From the NCBI RefSeq assembly GCF_000725625.1, contig NZ_JOHS01000002.1, positions 1 through 64,000 of the forward strand: a stretch of DNA of 64,000 nt, in the 5' to 3' direction. Shown here piece by piece: positions 39,940 to 49,116 of this stretch. The notes below the pieces were generated by a model. The model saw nothing but the letters and a program-made list of their open reading frames with translations, was not told where the DNA came from and ran no database searches. This stretch comes from Streptomyces sp. NRRL F-6676 (GTDB lineage: Bacteria; Actinomycetota; Actinomycetes; Streptomycetales; Streptomycetaceae). Positions within the stretch are counted from its first letter, which is position 1. Each line of letters starts with the position of its first letter. The position numbers were made by a program, and so were the translations under genes.

Positions 39940-40743
39940 GTGCTGACCGTTACCTCCGTGAATGTCAATGGCCTGCGTGCCGCCGCGCGCAAGGGCTTCG
40001 TCGAGTGGTTCGCCGGGACCTCGGCGGACGTGCTCTGCCTCCAGGAGGTCCGGGCCGAGCCGCGGCAGTTGCCCGAGGCCGTGCGGGCGCCGGAGGAGTG
40101 GCATGTGGTGCATGCGCCGGCGGCCGCGAAGGGACGGGCCGGGGTGTCCCTCTACACCCGGCGCGAGCCCGACCGGGTGCGCGTCGGGTTCGGCTCCGCC
40201 GAGTTCGACGGCAGCGGGCGGTATGTCGAGGCGGATCTGCCGGGGGTGACCGTGGCGAGCCTGTATCTGCCGTCGGGGGAGGTCGGGACCGAGCGGCAGG
40301 ACGAGAAGTTCCGCTTCATGGACGAGTTCCTGGCGTACCTCAAGGAGCTGCGGGTGCGGGCGGCGGCGGACGGGCGGGAGGTGGTGGTGTGCGGGGACTG
40401 GAACATCGCGCACCAGGAGGCCGACCTGAAGAACTGGCGGGGGAACGTCAGGAACTCCGGCTTCCTGCCGGAGGAGAGGGCGTGGCTGGGGAGGGTGCTG
40501 GACGAGGGGGACGGGGGATATGTGGATGTGATGCGGGCGCTGCACCCGGGGGTGGCGGGGCCGTACACGTGGTGGTCGTACCGGGGGCGGGCGTTCGACA
40601 ACGACTCGGGGTGGCGGATCGATCTCGCCGTCGCCACGGCTGGGCTCGCGGGGCGGGCGGTCAAGGGGGTCGTGGAGCGGGCGGCGTCGCATGCGGAGCG
40701 GTGGTCCGACCATGCGCCGGTCACTGTCGTGTACGACGTGTAG
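39940..40743 (+). CDS. xth: Exodeoxyribonuclease III (AP endonuclease)
   Basis: A 267-residue DNA repair nuclease that cuts at abasic sites. SVNVNGLRAAARKGF, CLQEVRA (metal-binding Glu), SLYLPSGE, CGDWNIAH (catalytic Asp and Asn) and ERWSDHAPV (catalytic Asp-His) are all present, so the active site is complete. The start is GTG 39940. It is followed by a strong hairpin at 40846-40893. Confidence 0.95.
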   Translation: MLTVTSVNVNGLRAAARKGFVEWFAGTSADVLCLQEVRAEPRQLPEAVRAPEEWHVVHAPAAAKGRAGVSLYTRREPDRVRVGFGSAEFDGSGRYVEADLPGVTVASLYLPSGEVGTERQDEKFRFMDEFLAYLKELRVRAAADGREVVVCGDWNIAHQEADLKNWRGNVRNSGFLPEERAWLGRVLDEGDGGYVDVMRALHPGVAGPYTWWSYRGRAFDNDSGWRIDLAVATAGLAGRAVKGVVERAASHAERWSDHAPVTVVYDV

Positions 40744-40845
40744 TGCGGCAGGGGGCTCCGCCCCTCGGACCCCGCGGGTGCGTGGTCGGCCGACGGCCGC
40801 TGGGGACTGCGCGAGAAGCCACGACGGGCCCGCGGCCGGAAACGA

Positions 40846-40893
40846 AGAGGTGGGGCGCCGGCGGCTGCGAGAACCGCCGGGCACCCCACCTCT
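40846..40893. terminator. Hairpin terminator between xth and a small gene
   Basis: AGAGGTGGGGCGCCGGCGG pairs with CCGCCGGGCACCCCACCTCT around a 9-base loop with one mismatch. It lies between two converging genes and can serve both. Confidence 0.85.
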
Positions 40894-40928
40894 CGTGGGT
40901 GAAGCCGTTGCGTTCGACCGCGCGTCGG

Positions 40929-41168
40929 TCAGACGTCGTAGTCGGAGTCGATCCGGTCCCGGTCCTCCTGGGCCATCTCGTCCATTTCCCGGCGGCCCCG
41001 CTCCTGCGGAGACCCGCCCGGCCGCTGCCGCTCCTGCCCGCCGGGACGGCCCTCGCGCTCGGGGCGGCCCTGACGCTCGGGGCGGCCCTGGCCGCCCTGG
41101 CCCATACGCTCCTGCGCACGCTCACGCAGCTGCTCGGACTTCTCCTGGAACTGGTCCTTCATGCCCAT
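40929..41168 (-). CDS. Small highly charged protein, 79 residues
   Basis: A very hydrophilic protein rich in Gln, Arg, Glu and Gly. The first 25 residues (MGMKDQFQEKSEQLRERAQE) look helical and recall CsbD-like stress proteins only loosely. A run of GRPERQGRPEREGRP repeats follows, and the end is acidic (DEMAQEDRDRIDSDYDV). The ATG has GGGAG nine bases upstream. Function unknown. Confidence 0.75.
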   Translation of the reverse strand: MGMKDQFQEKSEQLRERAQERMGQGGQGRPERQGRPEREGRPGGQERQRPGGSPQERGRREMDEMAQEDRDRIDSDYDV

Positions 41169-41282
41169 GTGTGTTCACTCCCAAGGGGGGTTGAGGGGAT
41201 CGGGCCCGATCAGCGTGACACGCCCGGTCACGCACCGCTCGTCGATCACTCACCCTCTGTAATGGACCAGTAGAACCCCAGG

Positions 41283-42170
41283 TCAGCCCCGTATCACCGG
41301 GCCCCGAGACGCCTCGTCGGCCGCTCCGCCCGCCCCCACCAGCCCCGTCCGCACCCGTTCGAGGCGCGGTGCGAACCGCCGCATCTCCCGCTGCCCCACG
41401 GTCGCGATCAGACCGGGCAGATACCCCCGCACGCCCTGCATCCCGCGCAGCCACCACTGCCCGTACACATGCGGCGCCCGCCGCTCGATCCCGGCGACGA
41501 GGCGGTCCACGGCCGGCCCCAGCGGATACGTCTTGTTGGACGGCCACGGCAGCCGCTGCCGCAGCTCCCGCATCACGTCGTCCTGGTCGGCCCCGCGCAC
41601 CATGTCCGTGTCCGTCCAGGACAGATACGCGACCCCGACACCCACCCCCTCGTGCGCGACCTCGGCGCGCAACGCGTGCGCGTACGCCTCCACGCCCGAC
41701 TTGGACGCGCAGTACGCCGACATCATCGGCGCCGGAGTGAGCGCGGCGAGCGAGGCGATCTGGAGCAGATAGCCGCGCCGTTCCCGCAGCGCGGGCAGGA
41801 ACGCGCGCGCGGTGACGGTGGAGCCGATGAGGTTGACCTCGATGACGCGGCGCCAGGAGTCCGGATCGGAGACGGCGAACGGACCGCCCAGCGCGACACC
41901 GGCGTTGGCGACGACGACGTCCACCCGCCCGAACCGCTCGCGCACCTCGGCGGCGACCCGGGTCATCGCCTCGTGGTCGGTGACGTCGGCGTGCCAGTGG
42001 GCGCCCTCGGTGTGCAGCCGCTCGGCGACCTCCTTCAGCGCCTCCGGCTCCAGCCCCACGAGGGCCACCTTCATCCCGCGCGCGGACAGCTTGCGGGCGA
42101 GCAGCTCGCCCACGCCCCGGGCCGCGCCGGTGATCACCGCGACGCGCCCCTCCAGCTTCGTCCTGCTCAT
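41283..42170 (-). CDS. Short-chain dehydrogenase/reductase
   Basis: A 295-residue SDR oxidoreductase. TGAARGVGE is the NADP(H)-binding loop, NAG marks strand 4, and Ser with YCASK (Tyr-x-x-x-Lys) forms the catalytic set. A C-terminal extension beyond about residue 240 may bind a membrane or partner. The last gene of a three-gene unit: its ATG overlaps the hydrolase stop (ATGA). Together with the monooxygenase and hydrolase, it suggests alcohol-ketone-ester breakdown. Confidence 0.92.
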   Translation of the reverse strand: MSRTKLEGRVAVITGAARGVGELLARKLSARGMKVALVGLEPEALKEVAERLHTEGAHWHADVTDHEAMTRVAAEVRERFGRVDVVVANAGVALGGPFAVSDPDSWRRVIEVNLIGSTVTARAFLPALRERRGYLLQIASLAALTPAPMMSAYCASKSGVEAYAHALRAEVAHEGVGVGVAYLSWTDTDMVRGADQDDVMRELRQRLPWPSNKTYPLGPAVDRLVAGIERRAPHVYGQWWLRGMQGVRGYLPGLIATVGQREMRRFAPRLERVRTGLVGAGGAADEASRGPVIRG

Positions 42171-43087
42171 GCGCCCTCCTTCAACTCGACGTAGCCACCG
42201 ACCAGTTCACGGATCTTCCCGGTGACGAGGTCCGGTGCCTCCACCGGTGTCATGTGCCCGATCCCGGGCAGTTCGGTCAGCGAGACGCAGTCCGGCAGCG
42301 CGGCGGCCAGCGCCCGGGCGTGCACGGGCGGGGTCAGCCGGTCCGCCGTCCCGGCGACCACGGCCGTCGGCACCCGCAACGCGCGTACCCCGTGGTCGAG
42401 ATCGAGCGAGTCGAGCACGCGCGACCACGCGTACCGCGCCCGGCGCGGGCACGCGTGCACGATCCGCGCGCACGCCCTGACCATCGCCGGGGACGAACCC
42501 GGGCCCATCGTGGCGTACTTGAGGATGCGCAGGGCGAGCGGTGTCACCGGGCCGAGCGGGGCGCGGGAGCCGAGGACGCGTCCGGTGAGCCAGGTGCGCA
42601 GCCGCCCCGCGCCCAGCAGCGGCACCACCAGCGACTCGGCGACCAGCCGCGAACTGCCCGTGCTGCACAACAGGACGGCCGCCGCGTGCGCGCGGAAGCC
42701 GGGCCGGGAGGCGGCGGCCATGACCGTCATGCCGCCCATCGAGTGGCCGGCGATCACGGCCGGTTCGCCGGGCGCGAGGGTGGCGGCGAGCACGGCCTCC
42801 AGGTCGTCGGCGAGCGCGTCGGTGCCGCACGCCTCGCTCGCCGGGGAGCGGCCGTGGCCGCGCTGGTCGTAGGCGATCACGCGGTGGTCGACGGAGAGGT
42901 CACGGATCTGTGCCGCCCAGAAGGCGGTCGAGCAGGTCCAGCCGTGCGCGAGGACGACGGCGGGCGCTCCCTCGGGCCCGTGCACCTCGGCGTGGAGCAC
43001 GGCTCCGTCGGCCGAGGTCACGGTCAGGACGCGCCCCGGCTCGACGGGGGCGTACGGGTCGGTGGCCGCGGGTGTCGTACGGCTCAT
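42167..43087 (-). CDS. Alpha/beta hydrolase
   Basis: A 306-residue alpha/beta-fold hydrolase. VVLAHGWTCSTAFW holds the oxyanion HG, GHSMGGMTV the nucleophile Ser, and GIGHMTPVEAPD the catalytic His. It overlaps the monooxygenase gene and the SDR gene at ATGA on both sides. Baeyer-Villiger enzymes make esters or lactones, so it likely hydrolyses that product. Confidence 0.92.
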   Translation of the reverse strand: MSRTTPAATDPYAPVEPGRVLTVTSADGAVLHAEVHGPEGAPAVVLAHGWTCSTAFWAAQIRDLSVDHRVIAYDQRGHGRSPASEACGTDALADDLEAVLAATLAPGEPAVIAGHSMGGMTVMAAASRPGFRAHAAAVLLCSTGSSRLVAESLVVPLLGAGRLRTWLTGRVLGSRAPLGPVTPLALRILKYATMGPGSSPAMVRACARIVHACPRRARYAWSRVLDSLDLDHGVRALRVPTAVVAGTADRLTPPVHARALAAALPDCVSLTELPGIGHMTPVEAPDLVTGKIRELVGGYVELKEGA

Positions 43088-44604
43088 GCGCCTGCCTCCA
43101 CCGTGTGCTCCGCGCCGTCGCGTTCCCGCGCGGGGGCGCGCAGGACGTCGTACTCGGCGAGGTCGACGTGCCGGGTGGCGCGGCGGAACTCGCCCGTCGT
43201 GCCCGGCCAGATGGTGGTGTTGCGGCCGTTCGCGTCCAGGTACCAGCTGGTGCAGCCGCCGGTGTTCCACACCGTGCGCTTCATGCGTTCCTGCACCCGG
43301 TGGTTCCAGGCGTCGACGGCGGCGGGGCGGGCGTCCAGCGCGGCCCGGCCGGAGCCGCCGAGCAGCTCCAGCTGCCGTACGTAGTCGGCGAGGTAGTTCA
43401 GCTGGGACTCGATCATCAGGATCATCGAGGTGTTGGCCAGGCCGGTGTTGGGGCCGATGATCGTCATCCAGTTGGGGAACCCGGCCGCGGACGTCCCGCG
43501 CAGCGCCGCCATGCCGCCCTGCCAGGACTCGGCGAGGGTGCGTCCGCCGACGCCGACGACCCGTTCGGCGATCGGCATGTCGGTGACGTGGAACCCGGTG
43601 CCGAAGACGATGGCGTCCACCTCGGCCTCGCTGCCGTCGGCCGAGACCAGGGTGGAGCCGCGCACCTCGGCGAGGGCGCCGACGACGTCCGTGGTGGGCC
43701 GCGCGAGGGCCGGATAGTAGGTGTTGGACAGCAGGATGCGCTTGCAGCCGATGCGGTAGTCCGGGGTGAGCCGGGCGCGCAGCGCCGGGTCCTTGACGGC
43801 CCGGGCCATGTTCCGCTTGGCCAGCCGTTCCACCACGTCCAGTTCGCTCGGCCACCTGGTGAACGCCTGGACCTGGAGTTCCCGGATGCTCCACAGCAGT
43901 CCGCGCCGCGCCTTGGCGGTGACCGGCAGCGCCCGGTGCAGTCCGCGCTCCAGGGGGCCGATGGCCCGGTCGGCGCGCGGCATGACCCAGGGCGGGGTGC
44001 GCTGGAAGAGGGTGAGGCGGGAGACCCGCGGCTGGATCTCGGGCACGATCTGGATGGCGGAGGCGCCGGTGCCGACCATCGCGACCCGCTTGCCGCGCAG
44101 GTCGTAGTCGTGGTCCCAGCGGGCCGAGTGGAAGACCTTGCCGGGGAAGCCGGCCAGCCCCGGGATGTCGGGGATCTTCGGGTCGGAGAGCGGCCCGGTG
44201 GCGGAGACGACGAGGTCGGCGGTGAGCGTGCCGCGGGTCGTCTCGATCTCCCAGCGCAGCCTCTCGTCGTCCCAGCGCATCAGCTTCACCTCGGTGCCGA
44301 GGCGCAGGTGCGGGCGGAGCCCGAAGGTGTCGGCGACGTGCTCCAGATAGGCGCGGATGTGCGGCTGCCCGGAGAAGGTGCGCGGCCACTCGGGGTTGGG
44401 CGCGAAGGAGAAGGAGTACAGGTGCGAGGGCACGTCGCACGCGCACCCGGGGTAGCTGTTGTCCCGCCAGGTGCCGCCGACGGAGTCCGCCCGCTCCAGG
44501 ACGACGAAGTCGGTGACCCCTTCGCGGCGCAGCCGCACGGCCGCCCCGAGCCCGCCGAACCCCGACCCGACCACCGCCACCCGTACATGCTCGTGCTCGG
44601 CCAT
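43084..44604 (-). CDS. Flavin Baeyer-Villiger monooxygenase
   Basis: A 506-residue FAD/NADPH enzyme that inserts oxygen next to a ketone carbonyl. GSGFGGLGAA binds FAD, GTGASAIQIVPE binds NADPH, and FPGKVFHSARWDHD fits the family fingerprint FxGxxxHxxxW. The length is normal. It leads a translation-coupled operon with the hydrolase and SDR, divergent from a MerR gene across a perfect palindrome. Substrate class (cyclic ketone, steroid or long-chain ketone) cannot be told. Confidence 0.94.
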   Translation of the reverse strand: MAEHEHVRVAVVGSGFGGLGAAVRLRREGVTDFVVLERADSVGGTWRDNSYPGCACDVPSHLYSFSFAPNPEWPRTFSGQPHIRAYLEHVADTFGLRPHLRLGTEVKLMRWDDERLRWEIETTRGTLTADLVVSATGPLSDPKIPDIPGLAGFPGKVFHSARWDHDYDLRGKRVAMVGTGASAIQIVPEIQPRVSRLTLFQRTPPWVMPRADRAIGPLERGLHRALPVTAKARRGLLWSIRELQVQAFTRWPSELDVVERLAKRNMARAVKDPALRARLTPDYRIGCKRILLSNTYYPALARPTTDVVGALAEVRGSTLVSADGSEAEVDAIVFGTGFHVTDMPIAERVVGVGGRTLAESWQGGMAALRGTSAAGFPNWMTIIGPNTGLANTSMILMIESQLNYLADYVRQLELLGGSGRAALDARPAAVDAWNHRVQERMKRTVWNTGGCTSWYLDANGRNTTIWPGTTGEFRRATRHVDLAEYDVLRAPARERDGAEHTVEAGA

Positions 44605-44657
44605 GCCACCGCCTCCACGCGTCCTTGCGTACTCGTCCCGTCACCGGCCGTACGACC

Positions 44658-44677
44658 GTGCCAGTGAACACTGGCAC
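44658..44677. promoter_or_regulatory. Perfect 20-bp palindrome GTGCCAGTG-AA-CACTGGCAC
   Basis: A 9+2+9 exact inverted repeat in the 156-base gap between the monooxygenase operon and the merR gene. The most likely binding site for the MerR protein, or for another dimeric repressor, with control over both directions. About 54 bases before the monooxygenase start. Confidence 0.75.
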
Positions 44678-44760
44678 AGTGGGACTGTAGGGCAGCGTTC
44701 TACTGATGGGTAGGGGTTGCGGCGAGGAAAGTTACCGCGGGTACGACATAGGCTGCGGGG

Positions 44761-45411
44761 GTGACGGACGAAGGGGAGCGGCGCGAGTACCGCATGGCGG
44801 AGCTGGCCGAGGCGGCCGGCATCACGGTGCGCACGCTGCGCTTCTACCGCGAGCGCAAGCTGATCCAGCCACCGCGCCGCGAGGGCCGTATCGCCTGGTA
44901 CGACGACACCCACCTGGCCCGGCTGCGCACGATCTCCGGGCTCCTGGAGCGCGGCCACACGCTCACCGGGATAGCGGAGCTGGCCGAGGCCTTCGACCAC
45001 GGCCGCGACGTCGGCGACCTCCTCGGCGTCGGCGGCCCGAGCGAGGAGACCCCGGTCCGCCTCACCCCGGAGGCGCTGGCCGACGTCTTCGGCTCCGAGG
45101 CCACCGCGGAGAACCTGGCCGCCGCGCTGGAGCTGGGGTATCTCGGCACGGACGGCGCCGAGATCGTCCATGTCAGCCGCCGTCTGCTGGACGTCTCGGC
45201 GGCCCTGGTCCGCGAGGGCATCCCGCTGGCCGAGGTCCTGGCGGCCGCCCGCCGGGTCCGCACGCACACCGAGGCCCTGGCGGACCTCTTCACCACCCTG
45301 ATCCTCACCCACCACACCCCCGAGGCACTGACCCGGCTGCGCCCCCTGGCGAAGAGCGTGGTGGAGGCGGAACTGTCACTGGCGCTGGACAGGCGAGCGG
45401 CGCCCCAGTAG
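44761..45411 (+). CDS. MerR-family transcriptional regulator
   Basis: A 216-residue regulator. YRMAELAEAAGITVRTLRFYRERKLIQ...GRIAWYDDTHLARL is the MerR winged helix (residues 10-55). The C-terminal part is helical without the Cys ligands of metal sensors, so it probably senses an organic molecule. The start is GTG 44761. It is divergent from the Baeyer-Villiger operon and probably controls it through the palindrome at 44658. It converges on the tricorn gene with 15 bases between stops. Confidence 0.92.
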   Translation: MTDEGERREYRMAELAEAAGITVRTLRFYRERKLIQPPRREGRIAWYDDTHLARLRTISGLLERGHTLTGIAELAEAFDHGRDVGDLLGVGGPSEETPVRLTPEALADVFGSEATAENLAAALELGYLGTDGAEIVHVSRRLLDVSAALVREGIPLAEVLAAARRVRTHTEALADLFTTLILTHHTPEALTRLRPLAKSVVEAELSLALDRRAAPQ

Positions 45412-45426
45412 CGCTCGCGCTCGTTC

Positions 45427-48400
45427 TCAGCCCTGCCCCGTACGGGGCGGCAGCTTCGGACGCGCCCGGTCGGGGATGTCCGTATGCGCCGGCGGGCTTG
45501 CCGCCGGCCGCTCCGCGAGCAGCGTGAGCGCCAGATGGACCGCGTCGTCCAACTGCGCGTGCCGCCCCTCCGCCCAGTCCAGCGGCGTCCGCAGCGCCTC
45601 CAGGTCCGGGTCGACGCCCCGGTTCTCCACCGACCACCCGTACGCGGCGAACCACGCCGCGTTCATCGGCACCGTGATCACCGTGCCGTCCCCCAGCCGG
45701 TGCCGCCCGGTCATCCCGACGACGCCGCCCCAGGTTCGCTGCCCCACCACCGGGCCGAGCCCCAGCAGTTTGAACGCCGCCGTGATCATGTCGCCGTCGG
45801 AGGCGGTCGCCTCGTCGGCGAGGGCGACGACCGGGCCGCGCGGGGCGTCGGAGGCGTACGACACGGGCTGGGCGTCGCGGGTAACGTCCCAGCCCAGGAT
45901 CGTGCGGGTCAGCTTCTCGACGACCAGTTCGCTGATGTGCCCGCCCGCGTTGCCGCGCACGTCGACGATGAGCGCGGGCCGGAAGACCTCCCCGCGCAGG
46001 TCGCGGTTGAACTGCGCCCAGCCGGAGCCGCCCATGTCGGGGATGTGGAGGTAGCCGCACTTGCCGCCGCTCAACTCCCGTACGACCTCCCGGCGCTTGG
46101 CCACCCAGTGCTGGTAGCGCAGCGGCCGGTCGTCGACGAGCGGGACGACGGCGACCCGCCGGGCGGCGCCGCCGCCGGTCTCCCCGGCCGGGGCGAAGGT
46201 CAGCTCCACCGTCGTACCGCCCGCCCCGGCCAGCAGCGGGTACGGGCCGGTCAGCGGGTCGACGGGGCGGCCGTCCACGTGGGTGAGGACCGCGCCCTCG
46301 CGGATGCCGGAGCCGGCCAGCGGGGAGCGGGCGCGGGAGTCGGAGGAGTCGCCGGGCAGGATGCGCCGGACCACCCAGCTCCCCTCCCGGCACACCAGGT
46401 CCGCGCCGAGCAGGCCCTGCGGGCGCTGGTAGTGCGGCGGGCCCTCGTTGCGGCGGGCGGCGGCGACGTACGCGTGCGAGGTGCCGAGTTCGCCGAGGAC
46501 CTCGCGCAGCAGGTCGGCGAACTCGTCGGGGGAGGCGACGCGTTCGACCAGCGGCCGGTACTGGGCGAGGATCGCGTCCCAGTCGATGCCGCACATGCCC
46601 GGGTCCCAGAAGTGGGCGCGGATGATCCGGCCCGCCTCGTCGAAGGACTGCCGCCACTCCGCCGCCGGGTCCACCTGGTGCAGGATGCGCCGCAGGTCGA
46701 TCCAGACCGTGCTGTCGCCGTCGCCGGCCTCCGTGGCGGGCACCGCGCGCAGGTCGCCCTCGTCCATGACGACCAGCCGGGTGCCGTCGCCGCTCACCGC
46801 GAACCAGTCGAGGTCCCCGACGAGTTCGGACTTCTTCGCCCGGCCGACGTTGAAGTGTTCGAGGGTGGGCCGGCCGGAGAGGTCGTCGGGGTTGGCGAAG
46901 GTCTCGCCGAGGGCGCCGGAGATCGGCCAGCGCAGCCAGACCAGTCCGCCGCCGGCGACGGGGTGCAGCGCCGAGTACTTGGACGCGGTGACCGGGAACG
47001 GCGTCACCCGGCTGGCGAGGCCCTCCACCTCGACGATGACGGTGCCGTCCCCGGCCTCGTCCTCGTTCTCGACGGGGTCCAGGCCCCCGGCGGCCGGGCG
47101 GCCCTCGGGGTTGAGGGCGAAGGGGGAGGGTGTGGCCGAGGAGAGGGTGACGAGGTAGGGGCGGCAGCCGAGCGGGAAGGACAGGTCGCCGGTGTGCACG
47201 TCGTAGACGGGATCGAAGCCGCGCCAGGAGAGGAAGGCGAGGTAGCGGCCGTCGCGGGTGAAGACGGGGTTCTCGTCCTCGAAGCGGCCGTCGGTGACGT
47301 CGAGGACGGGGCCGGTGGCCGGTCCGGTGGCCGATCCGGTGACCGGCCCACCGGCCGGCCCGGTGACCGGTCCCGCGATGCGGGCCATCTTGATCTGGCG
47401 CAGGGAGCGGCCGATGCCGGGGTGGGACCAGGTCAGCCAGGCCCCGTCCGGGGAGAAGGCGAGATCGCGCACGGGCCCGTTGACGGACCGGATCAGCTCG
47501 GTGACCTCGCACGCGGCGGGCCGCTCCTCCCGCACCTCCTGTCCCTCTGCCCGTCCCTCCGCTGCCTCCGGTTCCTCCGGCTCCCCGACCCGGACGAGGA
47601 GCAGTCGGCCGTCGTGGGAGGCGAGGGCGAGGCGTTCGCCCGCGGGGTCGGCGACCATCTCCAGCACCCGGCCCAGCCGTCCCGCGGCCAGCCGGCGCGG
47701 GGGCCGGGCGCCGGACGCCCGGGGCAGCCGGGCGATCTCGACGGCGTCCTCGCCCTCGGCGTCGGTGACGTACGCGACCTGGCCGCTCTCCCCGAGCATC
47801 TCCGGCAGCCGGACCCGTACGCCCGGGGTGTCGGTGAGGGTGCGGGCGGGGCCGTCGCGGTGGGTGAGCCAGTGCAGGCTCCCTCGGACGACGACCGCGC
47901 TGGCCCGGCCGGTCTCGTCCACGCAGACGCCGTCCACGTGCTGGGCGGCCGGCACCTGGTACGTACGGCGGCCGGCGCGCGGTCCGCACAGGTGTACGTC
48001 GAGGCGGTGGGGTACGGCGCCGGGGGAGAGGTCGTCGACGAGCCACAGTTCGCCCGCGCACTGGTACACGATCCGGGTGCCGTCACCGGCGGCGTGGCGG
48101 GCGTAGAACTCGTCGTGGTCGGTGTGGCGGCGCAGGTCGGAGCCGTCGTGGGCGCAGGAGTAGAGGTTGCCGACGCCCTCGTGGTCGGAGAGGAAGGCGA
48201 TGCGGTCGCCGATGAACATCGGGGCGTCGAGATGGCCGTCGAGGTCGGCGAGGAGGCGCCGGCCGTGCAGCCAGAGCCTGCCGGTGGCGCCGCCCCGGTA
48301 GCGCTTCCAGGAGGCGGGTTCGTGGGGTGGGGTGCCGGTGAGGAGGAGCGTGCGGCGCTCGCCGTCGAGGTCGGCGACCTGGATGTCGGTGACGGGGCCC

Positions 48401-48840
48401 CAGGGGAGCTTGCGGCCGGGGCGGCCGTCGGTGGCGACCTTGTAGGCCCAGGTGAGGTGCGAGAAGGGCTCGGCGTGGGAGGTGACGGCGAGGACGGCGC
48501 TGTGGCCGTCGGCGTCCGGGGGTGTCCAGCCGCGCACCTTGGTGTCGGTGCTGCCCCAGTAGGTGAGGCGCCTGGCGGGGCCGCCGGTGACGGGGACGAG
48601 GTGGATCTCGGGGTCGAGGCTGCGCCAGGTGGTGTACGCGATGTGCAGGCCGTCGGGGGAGAAGCGGGGGTGGCCGGTTCTGGTGCGGTCCACGGTGAGG
48701 CGGCGGGGGTGGGCGGAGCCGTCGAGGGGGGCCAGCCAGAGGTCGTCCTCGGCGACGAAGCAGAGGAGGTTGTCGTGGAGGTGGGGGAACCGGAGATAGC
48801 CGGGGTTCTCGGCCGCCGTCGTGTGCCTCACCGTCCCCAT
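45427..48840 (-). CDS. Tricorn-type protease (S41 family)
   Basis: A 1137-residue giant protease that degrades peptides released by the proteasome and other proteases. The N-terminal half is two beta-propellers (repeats such as HPRFSPDGLHIAYTT and NPVFTRDGRYLAFLSW). A helical C1 domain and a PDZ domain (LAGSGIREGAVLTHVDGRPV) follow, then the S41 catalytic domain with GTSHAY (catalytic His) and DEATASDGDMI (nucleophile Ser-Asp). A short repeat GPVTGPAGGPVTGSATGPA interrupts a propeller loop. The start is ATG 48840. Confidence 0.93.
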   Translation of the reverse strand: MGTVRHTTAAENPGYLRFPHLHDNLLCFVAEDDLWLAPLDGSAHPRRLTVDRTRTGHPRFSPDGLHIAYTTWRSLDPEIHLVPVTGGPARRLTYWGSTDTKVRGWTPPDADGHSAVLAVTSHAEPFSHLTWAYKVATDGRPGRKLPWGPVTDIQVADLDGERRTLLLTGTPPHEPASWKRYRGGATGRLWLHGRRLLADLDGHLDAPMFIGDRIAFLSDHEGVGNLYSCAHDGSDLRRHTDHDEFYARHAAGDGTRIVYQCAGELWLVDDLSPGAVPHRLDVHLCGPRAGRRTYQVPAAQHVDGVCVDETGRASAVVVRGSLHWLTHRDGPARTLTDTPGVRVRLPEMLGESGQVAYVTDAEGEDAVEIARLPRASGARPPRRLAAGRLGRVLEMVADPAGERLALASHDGRLLLVRVGEPEEPEAAEGRAEGQEVREERPAACEVTELIRSVNGPVRDLAFSPDGAWLTWSHPGIGRSLRQIKMARIAGPVTGPAGGPVTGSATGPATGPVLDVTDGRFEDENPVFTRDGRYLAFLSWRGFDPVYDVHTGDLSFPLGCRPYLVTLSSATPSPFALNPEGRPAAGGLDPVENEDEAGDGTVIVEVEGLASRVTPFPVTASKYSALHPVAGGGLVWLRWPISGALGETFANPDDLSGRPTLEHFNVGRAKKSELVGDLDWFAVSGDGTRLVVMDEGDLRAVPATEAGDGDSTVWIDLRRILHQVDPAAEWRQSFDEAGRIIRAHFWDPGMCGIDWDAILAQYRPLVERVASPDEFADLLREVLGELGTSHAYVAAARRNEGPPHYQRPQGLLGADLVCREGSWVVRRILPGDSSDSRARSPLAGSGIREGAVLTHVDGRPVDPLTGPYPLLAGAGGTTVELTFAPAGETGGGAARRVAVVPLVDDRPLRYQHWVAKRREVVRELSGGKCGYLHIPDMGGSGWAQFNRDLRGEVFRPALIVDVRGNAGGHISELVVEKLTRTILGWDVTRDAQPVSYASDAPRGPVVALADEATASDGDMITAAFKLLGLGPVVGQRTWGGVVGMTGRHRLGDGTVITVPMNAAWFAAYGWSVENRGVDPDLEALRTPLDWAEGRHAQLDDAVHLALTLLAERPAASPPAHTDIPDRARPKLPPRTGQG

Positions 48841-49071
48841 GCTTTGCCCGGCCCCCGGCCGGGGCAACTCGGCGGGGCCTGATGGAGGCGGGGCGCGGAG
48901 GAGCTCGGGGGGTCGGGGTGCGTCGGCGGGTGCGGGTCCGTCGTGGCCGTTCGCGGGGAACCGCGCGAGAAGGCCCCGCCCACCCGCACTCCCCGACGTG
49001 CCTCAACCGTCCGAGCTCTTCCGGGGTCTCTAGGGGCGGAGCCCCTGGGGACACGTGACACAGCCCACGTA

Positions 49072-49084
49072 CGAAACCGTTTCG
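49072..49084 (+). promoter_or_regulatory. Palindromic operator CGAAAC-C-GTTTCG of the TetR/MMPL pair
   Basis: A 6+1+6 perfect inverted repeat 32 bases before the tetR start, within the likely promoter. A second GTTTCG half follows at once. Typical of TetR operators with AAAC/GTTT arms. Confidence 0.65.
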
Positions 49085-49116
49085 TTTCGCTGGAAGCGCA
49101 CGGTACAGTCGGTGTC

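Noticed and set aside
41283..45411. Part of a secondary-metabolite cluster around the Baeyer-Villiger enzyme
   Set aside because: No synthase, carrier protein or tailoring neighbours are present. The operon looks catabolic.
45484..48882. A very long open frame on the plus strand opposite the tricorn gene
   Set aside because: High GC leaves few stops on the opposite strand. The translation is low-complexity and lacks any domain, while the minus frame shows propellers, PDZ and S41 motifs.
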